Part shown: positions 1 through 9,318 of the stretch, piece after piece
Layout: every line of letters begins with the position of its first letter
How positions within the stretch are numbered: position 1 is the first letter of the stretch
Assembly: GCA_028280065.1 (NCBI GenBank)
Contig: JANQMN010000124.1
Span: 1 to 64,000, forward strand
Source: Hahella sp.
GTDB lineage: Bacteria; Pseudomonadota; Gammaproteobacteria; Pseudomonadales; Oleiphilaceae
Direction: 5' to 3'
DNA: 64,000 nucleotides
The notes under the pieces: generated by a model
Database searches by the model: none
What the model was told of the DNA's origin: nothing
Seen by the model: only the letters and a program-made list of their open reading frames with translations
Program-made: the position numbers and the translations under genes

Positions 1-1
1 G

Positions 2-1318
2 CTGGCCAATATCCATTTTGGGGAGCTGGCGTTGGGCGTGCTCACTCTTATCATTCTGTTTTTCATGCCACAGAAGATTAAAAGGTTCGTGCCACCGCAG
101 TTGGTGGCCCTGGTGGCGGTTACCTTAATTTCCATGTTGATATTCAGTGCCGACGATATTCGCCGCATCGGCGAAATTCCCGCCGGCCTGCCAGCGATCG
201 TCTGGCCCACCTTTAGCTATGAGATGCTTCGAGCCATGCTGGCTGATGCCTTGATACTCGGAACCCTGGGCTGTATCGACACGCTGCTCACAGCGGTCAT
301 TGCCGACAGCCTTACCCGCAAGGAACACGATTCGAACCGGGAACTGATGGGGCAAGGCATTGGAAATACCATGTCCGGCCTGTTCGGAGGTTTGCCGGGG
401 GCCGGCGCTACGATGGGGACCGTGGTCAACATCCAGGTGGGTGCGCGTTCGCCGGTATCCGGCATTTTACGCGGTTTGATTCTGTTGCTGGTGGTGCTTT
501 GGTTCGCTCCGTTGACCCAGCCTATTCCGTTAGCCGTGTTGGCGGGAATCGCCCTGTTTGTCGGACTGAATATTCTGGACTGGAGCTTTATCAAGAGAGC
601 CCACAAGGTTGCTCTGGTGCCGACCATCATCATGTATGGCGTGTTGCTGTTAACGGTGTTTGTGGATTTGATTTATGCCGTGGGTATTGGCGTTTTTCTG
701 GCGAATATCATCACGATCGAGAGGTTAAGCCGGTTTCAGGAACGCAATGTCAAAGCGATTTCGGATGCTGACGATGGTGTGCCGTTAAGCAGGGAAGAAA
801 GAAAGCTATTGGATAAAGCCGCTGGTCAGTTACTGTTTTTCTACCTCTCCGGGCCGATGATTTTCGGGGTCTCCAAAGCGATCGCTCGGCAACATGCCGC
901 GATTGAGCAGTACAAAGCCATGGTGCTGGATCTCAGTGCCGTTCCGATGATTGATGTCACGGTAGCTCTGGCGTTGGAGAACGCCGTAAGAGATTCTCTG
1001 GATGCCGGTAGCAGCGTATACCTTTACTGTCCGAACGAACAGACGCTTGAACAGTTGGAACGGCTTGGGATACGTGAACTGTTAGACGCCGAGCACATTG
1101 TCAGCTCGCGGATGCAGGCGCTGCGAAAGGGATTGGACGATGTTTTGCCGCCGGGCGCCGCCGATGCTCCGGGTATTTCCACACCGGGAGTTGCCACACC
1201 TGGTGTCGTCACACAGGATGATGTCACATCGGGAGATACCAAAACCGGTCAGGGTAAGCCTGTCGGCGACAATGAAAAGCGGCAGTCAGCCAACCCCGGG
1301 CCGCATTTATCCGAGTGA
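2..1318 (+). CDS. SulP-family anion permease with C-terminal STAS domain (5' end missing)
   Basis: The reading frame is open to the left edge, so this is the C-terminal part of a SulP inorganic-anion transporter (sulfate, bicarbonate or similar; substrate not readable). Seen: several hydrophobic membrane segments in the first 230 residues, a Gly-rich stretch (GLFGGLPGAGATMGTVVNIQ) typical of the SulP core, then a cytoplasmic STAS domain with MVLDLSAVPMIDVTVALALE, the nucleotide-binding-like loop of anti-sigma antagonists. The last 60 residues are low-complexity, with a PGV(A/V)T-type repeat and a polar tail. The first initiation codon in the window (TTG at 32) is only an internal codon. Family is secure; substrate is not. 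Confidence 0.9.
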   Translation: MANIHFGELALGVLTLIILFFMPQKIKRFVPPQLVALVAVTLISMLIFSADDIRRIGEIPAGLPAIVWPTFSYEMLRAMLADALILGTLGCIDTLLTAVIADSLTRKEHDSNRELMGQGIGNTMSGLFGGLPGAGATMGTVVNIQVGARSPVSGILRGLILLLVVLWFAPLTQPIPLAVLAGIALFVGLNILDWSFIKRAHKVALVPTIIMYGVLLLTVFVDLIYAVGIGVFLANIITIERLSRFQERNVKAISDADDGVPLSREERKLLDKAAGQLLFFYLSGPMIFGVSKAIARQHAAIEQYKAMVLDLSAVPMIDVTVALALENAVRDSLDAGSSVYLYCPNEQTLEQLERLGIRELLDAEHIVSSRMQALRKGLDDVLPPGAADAPGISTPGVATPGVVTQDDVTSGDTKTGQGKPVGDNEKRQSANPGPHLSE

Positions 1319-1355
1319 TGCTCCAACTGACAGTCTTTATAAGAAAATGGCGAGA

Positions 1356-1385
1356 AGCCCGTATTGTGAAGCACAGATACGGGCT
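1356..1385. terminator. Bidirectional terminator-like hairpin between convergent genes
   Basis: A 9-bp perfect stem (AGCCCGTAT / ATACGGGCT, 12-base loop) lies between the stop of the SulP gene and the stop of the convergent hydrolase gene. Outer GAGAAGCC/GGCTTCTC sequences could extend it. There is no long T run, so efficiency is uncertain. Confidence 0.6.
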
Positions 1386-1402
1386 GTTGTGGCTTCTCTC
1401 CG

Positions 1403-2296
1403 TCATAAGGATGAATCGATGTAGTTAACAATCCTGGCGACGACATCGGCGTCGTGTAGAATCCGGTTGTGCCCAAGATTTTCGGTAATCAACAGTTCGG
1501 CGCCAGGCCAGTTGTCTGCTAGCAGTTCCGCGTTTTCCATCCCGACTTGGGTATCGTTTCGGTCGTGGACCAGCAATCCGGGAACCGGCATGCCTTGTAT
1601 TTCTTTGTCCATGGCGTAACGATCCCAAACCTGTTCGCCAAATTTCTTTTCAATCAGCTCGCGATGCTGCAATTCGATATGTTCCGGCAACTGCAAATGC
1701 GCACTGAAGTGACTGACGATATCGGTCAGCCGGGTGGGGCTGGCGATGCTAACCAGGCGACGAACCGCCAAACCATCCAATGTCGTCCGCATGGCAGCCA
1801 CGCTGCCCAAGGAATGGCTGACAATCGTATCGATTCCGCCTAAGGCACCGGCAATCTTCTTAATGGTTAACTCAAAATCCACAATGTCGGTCTGCAGACC
1901 TTGTGACCGGCCGTGGGCGCGGGCGTCAAAAAGACTGACCTTGTACCCGAGTTGCACCAGGGGTTCGATAAATCCTTTCAGTTGAACTCCGCGGCCCGAC
2001 CAGCCATGCACTAGCAATACGTTGGGACCCTGGCCCCAGCTGTAGACCGTGACGCTGTCGTGACGAATATGCACGCGATGTTCCTCGTCCGCCGAGTCGA
2101 GCAGTTTCCCGATCCAATGCGGTTCATCGTGACGTCTGGGAGTGAACCAGATTTCATTGACCTTCTTGCTGGTTAAGTTTGGCGCATAGGTTCCGCCTAT
2201 CCTGAGCGCCAACCGCATCAGTTTTACTGAAAAAGGCGCTTCTTTTTGCCCTTGAATAGAGTGAATGGGGGTGAATTCCGCACTTTGCGATGTCAT
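1403..2296 (-). CDS. Alpha/beta-fold hydrolase
   Basis: Predicted 297-residue serine hydrolase of the alpha/beta-hydrolase fold. Seen: the oxyanion-hole HG motif in VLLVHGWSGRG, the nucleophile elbow SHSLGS (G-x-S-x-G-like), an acid-containing loop near VHDRNDTQVG and a C-terminal catalytic His in LGHNRI. The start is set at the ATG at 2296, because GGAGAA sits 8 bases upstream; a further in-frame ATG at 2347 lacks such a site. It diverges from the GlxA-type regulator gene with about 130 bp between them, so that regulator may control it (inference). Substrate unknown; no signal peptide is visible. Confidence 0.85.
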   Translation of the reverse strand: MTSQSAEFTPIHSIQGQKEAPFSVKLMRLALRIGGTYAPNLTSKKVNEIWFTPRRHDEPHWIGKLLDSADEEHRVHIRHDSVTVYSWGQGPNVLLVHGWSGRGVQLKGFIEPLVQLGYKVSLFDARAHGRSQGLQTDIVDFELTIKKIAGALGGIDTIVSHSLGSVAAMRTTLDGLAVRRLVSIASPTRLTDIVSHFSAHLQLPEHIELQHRELIEKKFGEQVWDRYAMDKEIQGMPVPGLLVHDRNDTQVGMENAELLADNWPGAELLITENLGHNRILHDADVVARIVNYIDSSL

Positions 2297-2428
2297 GTTA
2301 GGTTCTCCAATGGTGATCGACATGCTTAATGTAACGGGTGAAAACATGAATTTGGAGTGTCATAATTGACAATTAGAGTGCGATATGTGCAATATTGCCG
2401 TTGTCCCTAAACGTTGGAGATCGGCGGA

Positions 2429-3439
2429 GTGACAGAGGAAAAAATTAAAGTAGCGCTATTTGCAGCCGAAGGAGCACATGCCTCCGGTTTATATGGCTTG
2501 GTCGACGCTTTTTTTACCGCAAACTACATCGGCCGCAAGAAGTTCGGCAGTCAATTCAACCGTCAATTTGAACCTCTGCTGGTATCCATGGACGGCAATC
2601 CCGTGAGAGCATTTAATGGCCGTCAGTTGGCTGTTGACGCTGCCGTGGCGGATATTGAATCTGCACAAATCGTGGTTCTCGGTGCGTCCTTCGGTTCCAT
2701 GCGTAAGGCGGATGACATTGCTGTGTTGCTGCGGAGTATGATGCCGGTAGTATCTTGGATTCGGCAGCTACACGCATCTGGTGCCTATGTCGCCTCCTGT
2801 TGTACCGGATCGTTTTTGCTGGCGGAGGCGGGGCTGCTGGACGGTAAAGCAACCACGACCCATTGGCGGCTTGCGCCGATATTGCAACGTATGTATCCGA
2901 AACTGAAGGTCAAGGGTAGCGAAATTTTGGTGGAAAATGAACGCATTCTGTGTGCTGGAGGAGCATTATCTTCGGTCAACCTCGCCCTTAAGCTCATTGA
3001 GACATTTGCCGGACGGGAAACCGGTTTGAGCTGCGCCAAGTTGCTGGTCGCGGACCCCAGCCGCGACAGCCAGTTGCCATATCGAATGTTCATGGCGCAA
3101 GTCGATCATGGCGATGAAGCTATTGTGGTGGCGCAAAAATGGTTGGAGGAGCACTATGCCGAAACGATTACCATTGAGGAGGCGGCTGCCAACGCAGGGC
3201 TTGGCGATCGCAACTTTAAACGCAGGTTCAAGGATGCGACAGGGGAAACACCGCTCAATTATCTACAGCATGTAAGAATTCACCATGCCAAGAACAAGCT
3301 AGAGATGACCCGTAAACCCAGTAACCAGATTATATGGGATGTCGGATACGAAGACTTAAGTTCCTTTCGGCGCTTGTTTAAGCGGGAAGTTGGCATGACG
3401 ATGGAGGAGTATCGAAAACGCTTTGGTCTTTCGGCTTGA
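2429..3439 (+). CDS. GlxA-type transcriptional regulator (DJ-1/PfpI domain plus AraC HTH)
   Basis: About 336 residues. The N-terminal two thirds are a DJ-1/PfpI amidase-like domain with the nucleophile-elbow region YVASCCTGSFLLAEAG. The C-terminal 110 residues form an AraC/XylS double helix-turn-helix (TIEEAAANAGLGDRNFKRRF and DVGYEDLSSFRRLFKREVGM). Such proteins are DNA-binding activators whose PfpI-like half senses a ligand and is usually not an active amidase. A GTG at 2429 preceded by TGGAGA is the preferred start; a TTG at 2414 is the alternative. It is convergent with the glutaredoxin gene with only 8 bp between stops and divergent from the alpha/beta-hydrolase gene, a plausible target. 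Confidence 0.9.
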   Translation: MTEEKIKVALFAAEGAHASGLYGLVDAFFTANYIGRKKFGSQFNRQFEPLLVSMDGNPVRAFNGRQLAVDAAVADIESAQIVVLGASFGSMRKADDIAVLLRSMMPVVSWIRQLHASGAYVASCCTGSFLLAEAGLLDGKATTTHWRLAPILQRMYPKLKVKGSEILVENERILCAGGALSSVNLALKLIETFAGRETGLSCAKLLVADPSRDSQLPYRMFMAQVDHGDEAIVVAQKWLEEHYAETITIEEAAANAGLGDRNFKRRFKDATGETPLNYLQHVRIHHAKNKLEMTRKPSNQIIWDVGYEDLSSFRRLFKREVGMTMEEYRKRFGLSA

Positions 3440-3447
3440 TGCCGGGA

Positions 3448-3711
3448 TCAGAGGCCAAGGCTTTGCCGGGCAAACGCTTCGAACTCGTTGCATCCGCCGA
3501 TGTGTTTTTGGTCTACAAAAATCTGTGGAACGGTTAATACGCGATGACCGACGGTTTTTTCGAGATCGGCTTTGGAAATGCCTTCCTGCATCATATCAAC
3601 GTATTTAAAGCTGAAATCGTCTTGCGAGCCCTGTAACTGTTCGGCTATTTGCTTGGCACGAATGCAGTAAGGACAGCTGTCGCGTCCAAAAATCACTGTG
3701 TGCATCACCAT
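3448..3711 (-). CDS. grxC: Glutaredoxin (GrxC type)
   Basis: An 87-residue small thiol-disulfide oxidoreductase that uses glutathione to reduce protein or mixed disulfides in the cytoplasm. Seen: dithiol active site CPYC at residues 13-16, the TVP cis-proline motif (VLTVPQIF) and the glutathione-contacting HIGGCNEF segment. Length is typical of bacterial class I glutaredoxins. The first methionines (residues 1 and 3) are both possible starts. It stands alone, with its stop 8 bp from the convergent GlxA-type regulator gene. Confidence 0.93.
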   Translation of the reverse strand: MVMHTVIFGRDSCPYCIRAKQIAEQLQGSQDDFSFKYVDMMQEGISKADLEKTVGHRVLTVPQIFVDQKHIGGCNEFEAFARQSLGL

Positions 3712-3905
3712 CTCCGATAGCCCTGTATTGGGCGGTTAATTCATTGACTCCCAAATTTATGTTGCATTAAGCAAAATGAACAATCAGAAGAAATAACCTT
3801 GAGTATAAGAAAAAGTTATGGGAAATCGGAATTTTATAAAAAGATGAGTCAGGGCTGTAATTGGTACGAAGGAACCGGGGAACTGGATCAGCCAAAAAGG
3901 GAGGC

Positions 3906-3922
3906 GGAGTAGGTCCTACTCC
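3906..3922 (-). terminator. Inverted repeat after the cNMP/rhodanese gene
   Basis: A near-perfect 17-base inverted repeat (GGAGTAG, 3-base centre, CTACTCC) lies 14 bp beyond the stop of the leftward gene. On the minus strand it is followed, after about 7 bases, by five T residues. It is a weak intrinsic-terminator candidate. Confidence 0.45.
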
Positions 3923-3935
3923 ACCGCAGTGTCAA

Positions 3936-5021
3936 TTAATCGTTGCGAATGACGTATACGTTCATGTTGTTTTGGGACAATATGTGCGCCGCGATGTCGC
4001 TTCGTTGACCACCCTCTTCGGAAAGGTAGTAGGTTTTACTTTTGTCCAGCTTGGAGATGTATTGGCGCAAATCACCCAGCTCGATATGCATGCAGGTCGG
4101 CAATGGTGCGTACTCAAACTCCCCTTTGGAACGAATATCCATTAGCACGGTCTGTTCCGGTTTTTCTGCGCGCGCCTGTCTGAAACCCGCATCGGTGACG
4201 GATTTCACTAGCGGGTCGTGCAGCAGGCTTTGAAATGAGGTCTTATCCAATCGGGCGAGCACCCCGTCTTCATTCATGATGACGGATGCCGATCGCACCG
4301 TGTCGGAGACCAATGCTTCTTCGCCGAAATACGATCCTTTGCTGAGGCGTATCGGTTTGTCTCCATGGCCGCCGATAACGACTCTGGCACTGCCTTCGAC
4401 CAACAGATAAAAGTAATCCCCTTCATCCCCTTCCTGAATAATCACCTGGTCTTCCAATACTTCAACCCGTTCAAATTTTTCAAAGATCTTGTCGATGTTG
4501 GATGGCGGCAGGTTGAAGAAAAGCGGAAATTCCAGCAGGCTGGCTATCCAGTCGAAATGTTCCGGATCGAATTCTCCCTGCTCGGTAACGGCTTCGGGAG
4601 CCAGTGTCGGCGCTTTCTTTTTCGGGGTTTTTTCTTCCTGTTCCTTTTTTGCCTCAGCCACTGTCCAACCCAGGGCGCGGTCCATAAATTTGGTGTCAAT
4701 CATCAGAATGTGGCCGCTTTCCAAGGCCTTCACGCTGACACCGTCGGGAATACTGCTGTTAATCGGGTTCAGGCAACGCTGGCTCTGGGCATCTATCGTT
4801 TCGCCGCTTAGCAGTCCTTTGCGGGCTTTGATTTTGCCTTTCAAGAGATAGTAGGTGAAAGGCAGGTCATGACTCTTCTCAAATATTGTTTCGCCGCCCT
4901 CGAAAGTCATCACTTGACTGCGCTTAATGACCTGCGACAGATATTTTTTTGATAACTGGGAAAGCGGTGAGTATTTGCCCATCAGGGTTTCAGTAATATT
5001 TAAATCTCTATGCAAAGACAT
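3936..5021 (-). CDS. Double cyclic-nucleotide-binding-domain protein with C-terminal rhodanese-like domain
   Basis: A 361-residue cytoplasmic protein. Two cNMP-binding (Crp-like beta-roll) domains are visible: residues about 15-110, with LLKGKIKAR, and about 155-265, with DYFYLLVEGSARVV and GSYFGEEALVSDTVRSASV; the latter resembles the phosphate-binding cassette. Residues about 275-361 resemble a rhodanese domain (VLMDIRSKGEFE at its start). The expected catalytic cysteine loop reads YYLSEEGGQRSD, with no cysteine, so sulfurtransferase activity is unlikely. There is no helix-turn-helix, so this is a sensor or adaptor rather than a Crp-type regulator. It is divergent from the HDOD gene; both may belong to a signalling network (inference). 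Confidence 0.85.
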   Translation of the reverse strand: MSLHRDLNITETLMGKYSPLSQLSKKYLSQVIKRSQVMTFEGGETIFEKSHDLPFTYYLLKGKIKARKGLLSGETIDAQSQRCLNPINSSIPDGVSVKALESGHILMIDTKFMDRALGWTVAEAKKEQEEKTPKKKAPTLAPEAVTEQGEFDPEHFDWIASLLEFPLFFNLPPSNIDKIFEKFERVEVLEDQVIIQEGDEGDYFYLLVEGSARVVIGGHGDKPIRLSKGSYFGEEALVSDTVRSASVIMNEDGVLARLDKTSFQSLLHDPLVKSVTDAGFRQARAEKPEQTVLMDIRSKGEFEYAPLPTCMHIELGDLRQYISKLDKSKTYYLSEEGGQRSDIAAHILSQNNMNVYVIRND

Positions 5022-5301
5022 TTCCGTTAAGCCTTGTTATAGGTTTAGGCCATTCTCCGGCCGGATCTGGAAGTTTGAGGATTTTAACAGGAGCTTTAGT
5101 GGAATTACCTTAGCACTATTGGCATGCCCGATACCATGGCAAAAGTCAAAAAGCTATGGTCAGGAAGTTATTTGTTTTCACAGACTTGAAGTGCTTATTG
5201 CCACGTTTAGGCCGGATAGAAGTCAAGGCAACCACTGGCTAACTCCATTGGTCGGGCTATAATTTTGAAACCACCAACCCGCCATTCGTTATCGGAGCAT
5301 T

Positions 5302-6159
5302 ATGGCATCTTCCACACCGGACCTTGCAAAGATCAACCTCGACGAGGCGACGGCGATGTTGCGGGGCATCATAGTACCGATGCAGCCGAAAATCGTATCC
5401 AGGGTACAATCCGCAGGTGACGATCTCACCGCCGTGGCCGATATTATCAGTTTGGATCCGGGATTATCCGCGGGAATTCTACGCCTGGTGAATTCGCCGC
5501 TTTTCAATCCGCAAGCGTCTTTATCTTCCATTGAAGAGGCGGTAAACCTACTGGGAATAAACAGCACGATCAACGTGATGAACGCGGTATTGTTGAAGAT
5601 GGCTGCAAACCGGGAGTTCCACCGTATCGAATTGCTGGATTATTGGGAGTCCAGCCGGGATGTCGCCTACGCCGCCGCCATGGCCGCCCGTCAGCTAAAT
5701 ATCGGCATGGTTGACGAAACCTACTGCCTCGGGCTATTCCACAATATCGGCATGCCCCTGATCCAACAGAAGTTTGGTGATTACTTCGAGTTTCTTCGGT
5801 CGCTCGGCGGCGAGGAGTTGATCGCGGCGGAAAACGGTAAATACCGCTGTGATCATGCCACGATAGGCTACTACATCGCTAAAGGAATGCAGCTCGATGA
5901 AAACGTCTGTATTGCGATTCGCGAACACCACGACCCCTTTCTTTTTTTTTCGAAAAAGGATGACATGGTGCTCACGATGGCGGCATTGCTGAAATTTGCG
6001 GAAATTTCGTCGGATGAGGCCCAGCGCTTGACCGGTGTTGACAATTACCACGAATGGCAGCAGATCAAGGATAGGGTGTTAGAAATCATCGGTCTCAGTG
6101 AATTGGATTTTGTCGACCTGGCCGAGATTGTTGCGGAACAAACTCAACACCGGCATTGA
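5302..6159 (+). CDS. HDOD-domain signalling protein
   Basis: A 285-residue protein dominated by an HDOD domain (residues about 20-225), a catalytically degenerate relative of HD phosphohydrolases found in bacterial signalling. Seen: DPGLSAGILRLVNSPLFNPQ near the N-terminus, typical of the family, plus ARQLNIGMVDETYCLGLFHN and a later HD-like segment (AIREHHDP). There is no output domain such as GGDEF or EAL. The ATG is preceded by GGAG at 8 bases. A run of nine T residues (5942-5950) lies in the coding sequence but the frame is intact. Function beyond regulation is unknown. A 7-bp hairpin (ACACCGG/CCGGTGT) overlaps the stop codon. Confidence 0.9.
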   Translation: MASSTPDLAKINLDEATAMLRGIIVPMQPKIVSRVQSAGDDLTAVADIISLDPGLSAGILRLVNSPLFNPQASLSSIEEAVNLLGINSTINVMNAVLLKMAANREFHRIELLDYWESSRDVAYAAAMAARQLNIGMVDETYCLGLFHNIGMPLIQQKFGDYFEFLRSLGGEELIAAENGKYRCDHATIGYYIAKGMQLDENVCIAIREHHDPFLFFSKKDDMVLTMAALLKFAEISSDEAQRLTGVDNYHEWQQIKDRVLEIIGLSELDFVDLAEIVAEQTQHRH

Positions 6160-6298
6160 TCCGGTGTGCTTGCCATATGAAATTGCCGCTCTTCGCAGCG
6201 TCGGGAATTTTCTAGCAGGATCAGAAAGCCGCCTGGTCTCCTCGGCTGCATCCCGGCAATCGGTTAGTCTCTGACCTTCCTGGTCGGGCTTGAGCAGT

Positions 6299-9016
6299 TC
6301 AGTTGAGAATTCCGGTCATCCGCCCTTGAGCCAGGTCTTTGGAAACCCGGCGGGCATCTGCCCTGCTGCCGATTCCCAACTTCTGATAGACATGCTTGAT
6401 ATGGCTGCGGACCGTGCTCGGCGCGACAAACAGACGTTGGGCAATCCCCTCGTTGCTGCAGCCTTCGCCAATCAGCCTTAAGACTTCCCACTCCTTTGGG
6501 GTAAGCGCCAATGCTTTGGCCTGTTCCGGCATGTCGTCCGACTTCTTCTGTGGCCGTTGTTGACGCTTGGACAACTCCAGAATCCGCTGGATGTGGCGGC
6601 GTTCCGTCGCTGGCAACTCGTTTTTCTCCAGCACATCGTTGAACACCCCCAAGATTTTTTCAGGAATCACCAGAAAACTGGCAATCGCGCGCATGGGTTC
6701 CGCCAGCTCAAGTGCCCGGCGGGCGGCATTCAACGCCTGGCCATGCTGATTGCATTCGGAATAAGCCCAGGTGCAAAGCAACTGGCCTTTCAGTTCACTG
6801 AGGCCCAGGTGGTGGCTTCGGGCTTGTTTTACCAAGGGTTCAAGCACATCCAGAGCGGGTTGGGGAAAGTTGGAGGCGAGCATGGCAAAGGCGATGGTGC
6901 GATTTAAGCACTGGTGAAAGTGATTGATCGCGACATCCGCCACTTCCTGTTGGCTGAGCCAGGTCCGGATAGCCGCCGTATCCCGCTGCAGCATCCAAAA
7001 TTTCAGTTGGATGTTCATCGATAGCGCGTACCAGTCGGTATGGCAGTGATGATCTTTAATCAAACGGTGGTTTTTCTCCAAGAATCCCGCCGCACTTTCC
7101 ATATCGTCCTGGTACACCGCAATTTGCGCCCGTAATGCGTTAATCGGGATGGCGCAATGCGAGTCCAGATGCTCGATAATTTTGTTGCCGTAGTCGCAAT
7201 GTTGTCTGGCTTCATGAAACTGCAACCACTCCAGCAGCAAGGTGGCACGGCAGCGATGCACGAACTCCATCACCGGTATTTGCGCCAGATGATGCTCCCG
7301 GGCTACCTGAAAGGTCTCCGTTTGCTTCTGATAGGCATCCACCAGATACCCTTGATGGAAAAGCGTGTCGCTTTGTTGCCCCAGGGTCCAAAGCATCAGT
7401 TGAATGGAGCGAATGTTTCTGGCCGCTTGCTCGGCTTCCTGAAAAGTTGCGAATGCCTTGGGCAACTCACCCCGGCAAACTTGCACTTCGCCTTGCACGG
7501 TCAGGGCGATGGTTGCGGCATTGGATCCACCCGGCGGCGCCAATTTCAGCGCCTGATTAGCGTGTGACTGGGCGGCATCAATATCTTCTGCTATAGCGCT
7601 TAGCGAGGCCTTCAAGGCATAGATCTCGGCACTGATCCAGCGCCATTTTTCATCTTCCACATAGTCCGGAAGTTGCTGCTCCGCCTGTTTCAACGCGTCT
7701 TTAAGAGAGTCGGGATCGGCTTGGGTCAGGCAGATCCAGGCTTGCAGCAATGCCAACTTATAGTTGTTTTCAATCACGCTATCGGGAAGCGCGGACAAGC
7801 AATTTTCGATCAACGTCATCTGGCCCTGTTCAAATAGGGTCCAGCCGTATTCAGTCAGGGTCTGTTCGATCAATCCGAGATTTTGCACGACCAGAGCATG
7901 ACTGAGCGCTTCCTGAACCTGATTTTGACCAAGCCACCAGTCATGGGCGCGTTGATGTAGATCGATAAGTTGTTCGGAAGCCGTCTCCTGCTTCAGCTGA
8001 TGGCGTAGAAATTCGGCAAAAAACGGATGGTAACGATACCAGCGGCGGTATTCGTCCAGGGGAACCACGAATAGACCGCGCTTTTCGAGATCTTGCAGCA
8101 GTGAGAAACTGTCGGCACAGCCGGTAATGGCTTCTGCCAACTCCGGGTTGAAGCGATCGACAATGCTGGTTTTCAGCAGGAATTGCTGCAGAACTTCCGG
8201 CTGTTTATTCAGTATTTCCTCGGCCAGAAAATCCAAAACGTGGGCATGGGTGCCGTTAAAGTGCTTAAGGAAGTTGCTGATCGATTCCTGGGTCGGCGTT
8301 GACAGTGCGATAATCTGTAAACCGGCTGCCCAGCCATTGAGCCGGTCCAGCACTTCGTCCAGCAGATGAATGTCGGTCTCGCTGAGCGACTTCTCACTTA
8401 GAAACTGTTGGGCCTCTTCCAGATTAAAACTCAGTTCATCCGCGCCTATCTCTTGCAGAATACCGCGCACGCGCCAGTTTGCCAGACCTAATGGCGGTTC
8501 ACCGCGGGTAAGTATGTAAAGGTGCAAGGGCGCAGGCTGGTGTTGGATCAGGAAGCGCAGGGCTTCGTGAATGCGTTCGTGGCGAATGTGGTGGTAATCG
8601 TCGAGAACCAGGACTATGCGCTGGTCCAGGGTGCTGAGTTCGTTACAGAGCTTACCGGCCAGCCAAATGAGATCATAGAGATGCAGCACTTCCGCGATGC
8701 GTTCGAACGCTTCTTTCAGTTCCGGAATTTGCTGTTGCAGCGCAGACAGCAGATAGCGTCCGAAGAAAGAAGGATCATTGTCCAGCTCATCGATATGCAG
8801 CCACGCGACTCTTCCCGGCTGATTCAGGCACCAGTGCGACATCAGCGTGGTCTTGCCAAATCCTGCAGGGGCGCGAATGATACAGAGCGGTTTGTTTGCG
8901 GCCTCGTCAAGTAAAGCTTCAAGCCGGGGGCGATGCAGGGCGCTGCTGTCTATATGCGGAATAGATATCTTGCTGGGAATCAGTGGTCTTGCATCAAGAA
9001 ACTCAGTATTGCTCAT
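6299..9016 (-). CDS. MalT-like ATP-dependent LuxR-family regulator (LAL)
   Basis: A 905-residue large ATP-binding LuxR-type regulator. Seen: a Walker A motif PAGFGKTT at residues 50-57, a Walker B-like IVLVLDDYHHI about residue 135, a long central helical region of TPR-like repeats (residues 350-820) and a C-terminal LuxR HTH (LTPKEWEVLRLIGEGCSNEG, then TVRSHIKHVYQKLGI). Members of this STAND class such as MalT and AlkS bind ATP and an inducer, oligomerise and activate transcription. The gene stands alone; its target cannot be read from the flanks. AlkS, the alkane-responsive activator, belongs to this class and alkB lies 51 kb away, so a link is only speculation. Confidence 0.92.
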   Translation of the reverse strand: MSNTEFLDARPLIPSKISIPHIDSSALHRPRLEALLDEAANKPLCIIRAPAGFGKTTLMSHWCLNQPGRVAWLHIDELDNDPSFFGRYLLSALQQQIPELKEAFERIAEVLHLYDLIWLAGKLCNELSTLDQRIVLVLDDYHHIRHERIHEALRFLIQHQPAPLHLYILTRGEPPLGLANWRVRGILQEIGADELSFNLEEAQQFLSEKSLSETDIHLLDEVLDRLNGWAAGLQIIALSTPTQESISNFLKHFNGTHAHVLDFLAEEILNKQPEVLQQFLLKTSIVDRFNPELAEAITGCADSFSLLQDLEKRGLFVVPLDEYRRWYRYHPFFAEFLRHQLKQETASEQLIDLHQRAHDWWLGQNQVQEALSHALVVQNLGLIEQTLTEYGWTLFEQGQMTLIENCLSALPDSVIENNYKLALLQAWICLTQADPDSLKDALKQAEQQLPDYVEDEKWRWISAEIYALKASLSAIAEDIDAAQSHANQALKLAPPGGSNAATIALTVQGEVQVCRGELPKAFATFQEAEQAARNIRSIQLMLWTLGQQSDTLFHQGYLVDAYQKQTETFQVAREHHLAQIPVMEFVHRCRATLLLEWLQFHEARQHCDYGNKIIEHLDSHCAIPINALRAQIAVYQDDMESAAGFLEKNHRLIKDHHCHTDWYALSMNIQLKFWMLQRDTAAIRTWLSQQEVADVAINHFHQCLNRTIAFAMLASNFPQPALDVLEPLVKQARSHHLGLSELKGQLLCTWAYSECNQHGQALNAARRALELAEPMRAIASFLVIPEKILGVFNDVLEKNELPATERRHIQRILELSKRQQRPQKKSDDMPEQAKALALTPKEWEVLRLIGEGCSNEGIAQRLFVAPSTVRSHIKHVYQKLGIGSRADARRVSKDLAQGRMTGILN

Positions 9017-9318
9017 GTCTTATACCTTCGCCGGAAAGCACATCGATAGGTATCGGAGCACCTTGTTCCGGTCTTTTTATTCTTAATTAGGAATAATACT
9101 TAGGTCTAGGATAAGAAAACACCTCCATTAATGGGGAGTAGATGGGGGTATGAGGAGGAGGGGAGGGTAGGCGTAGATTTGCTGATTGAAAGCCGGGAAA
9201 GTAACTGCAAACTGGGTAATTTGTCTGCAATTTTGGTTAATTGTTAGACGTTTTTGCATTAGAAGTGATTAATGTGGCGGTTTTTTGTCGCCAACTTGGT
9301 ATCAGCTGATTAATATTA
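9017..9318. other. Divergent intergenic region with a G-rich tract
   Basis: This is a 302-base gap between the divergent LuxR-type regulator and SEC-C protein genes, so it must hold both promoters. On the plus strand 9133-9167 contain four G runs (GGGG, GGGGG, GGGG, GGG) within 35 bases. No clear operator or terminator is visible. Confidence 0.4.

Noticed and set aside
1144..1240. Pro/Gly/Val/Thr repeats at the end of the SulP permease as a collagen-like or phase-variable domain
   Set aside because: The repeats are few and degenerate; a flexible tail explains them.
5935..5960. A C-interrupted run of T residues (nine in a row) in the HDOD gene as a possible phase-variable tract
   Set aside because: The reading frame is intact on both sides and one homopolymer alone is not evidence of programmed slippage.
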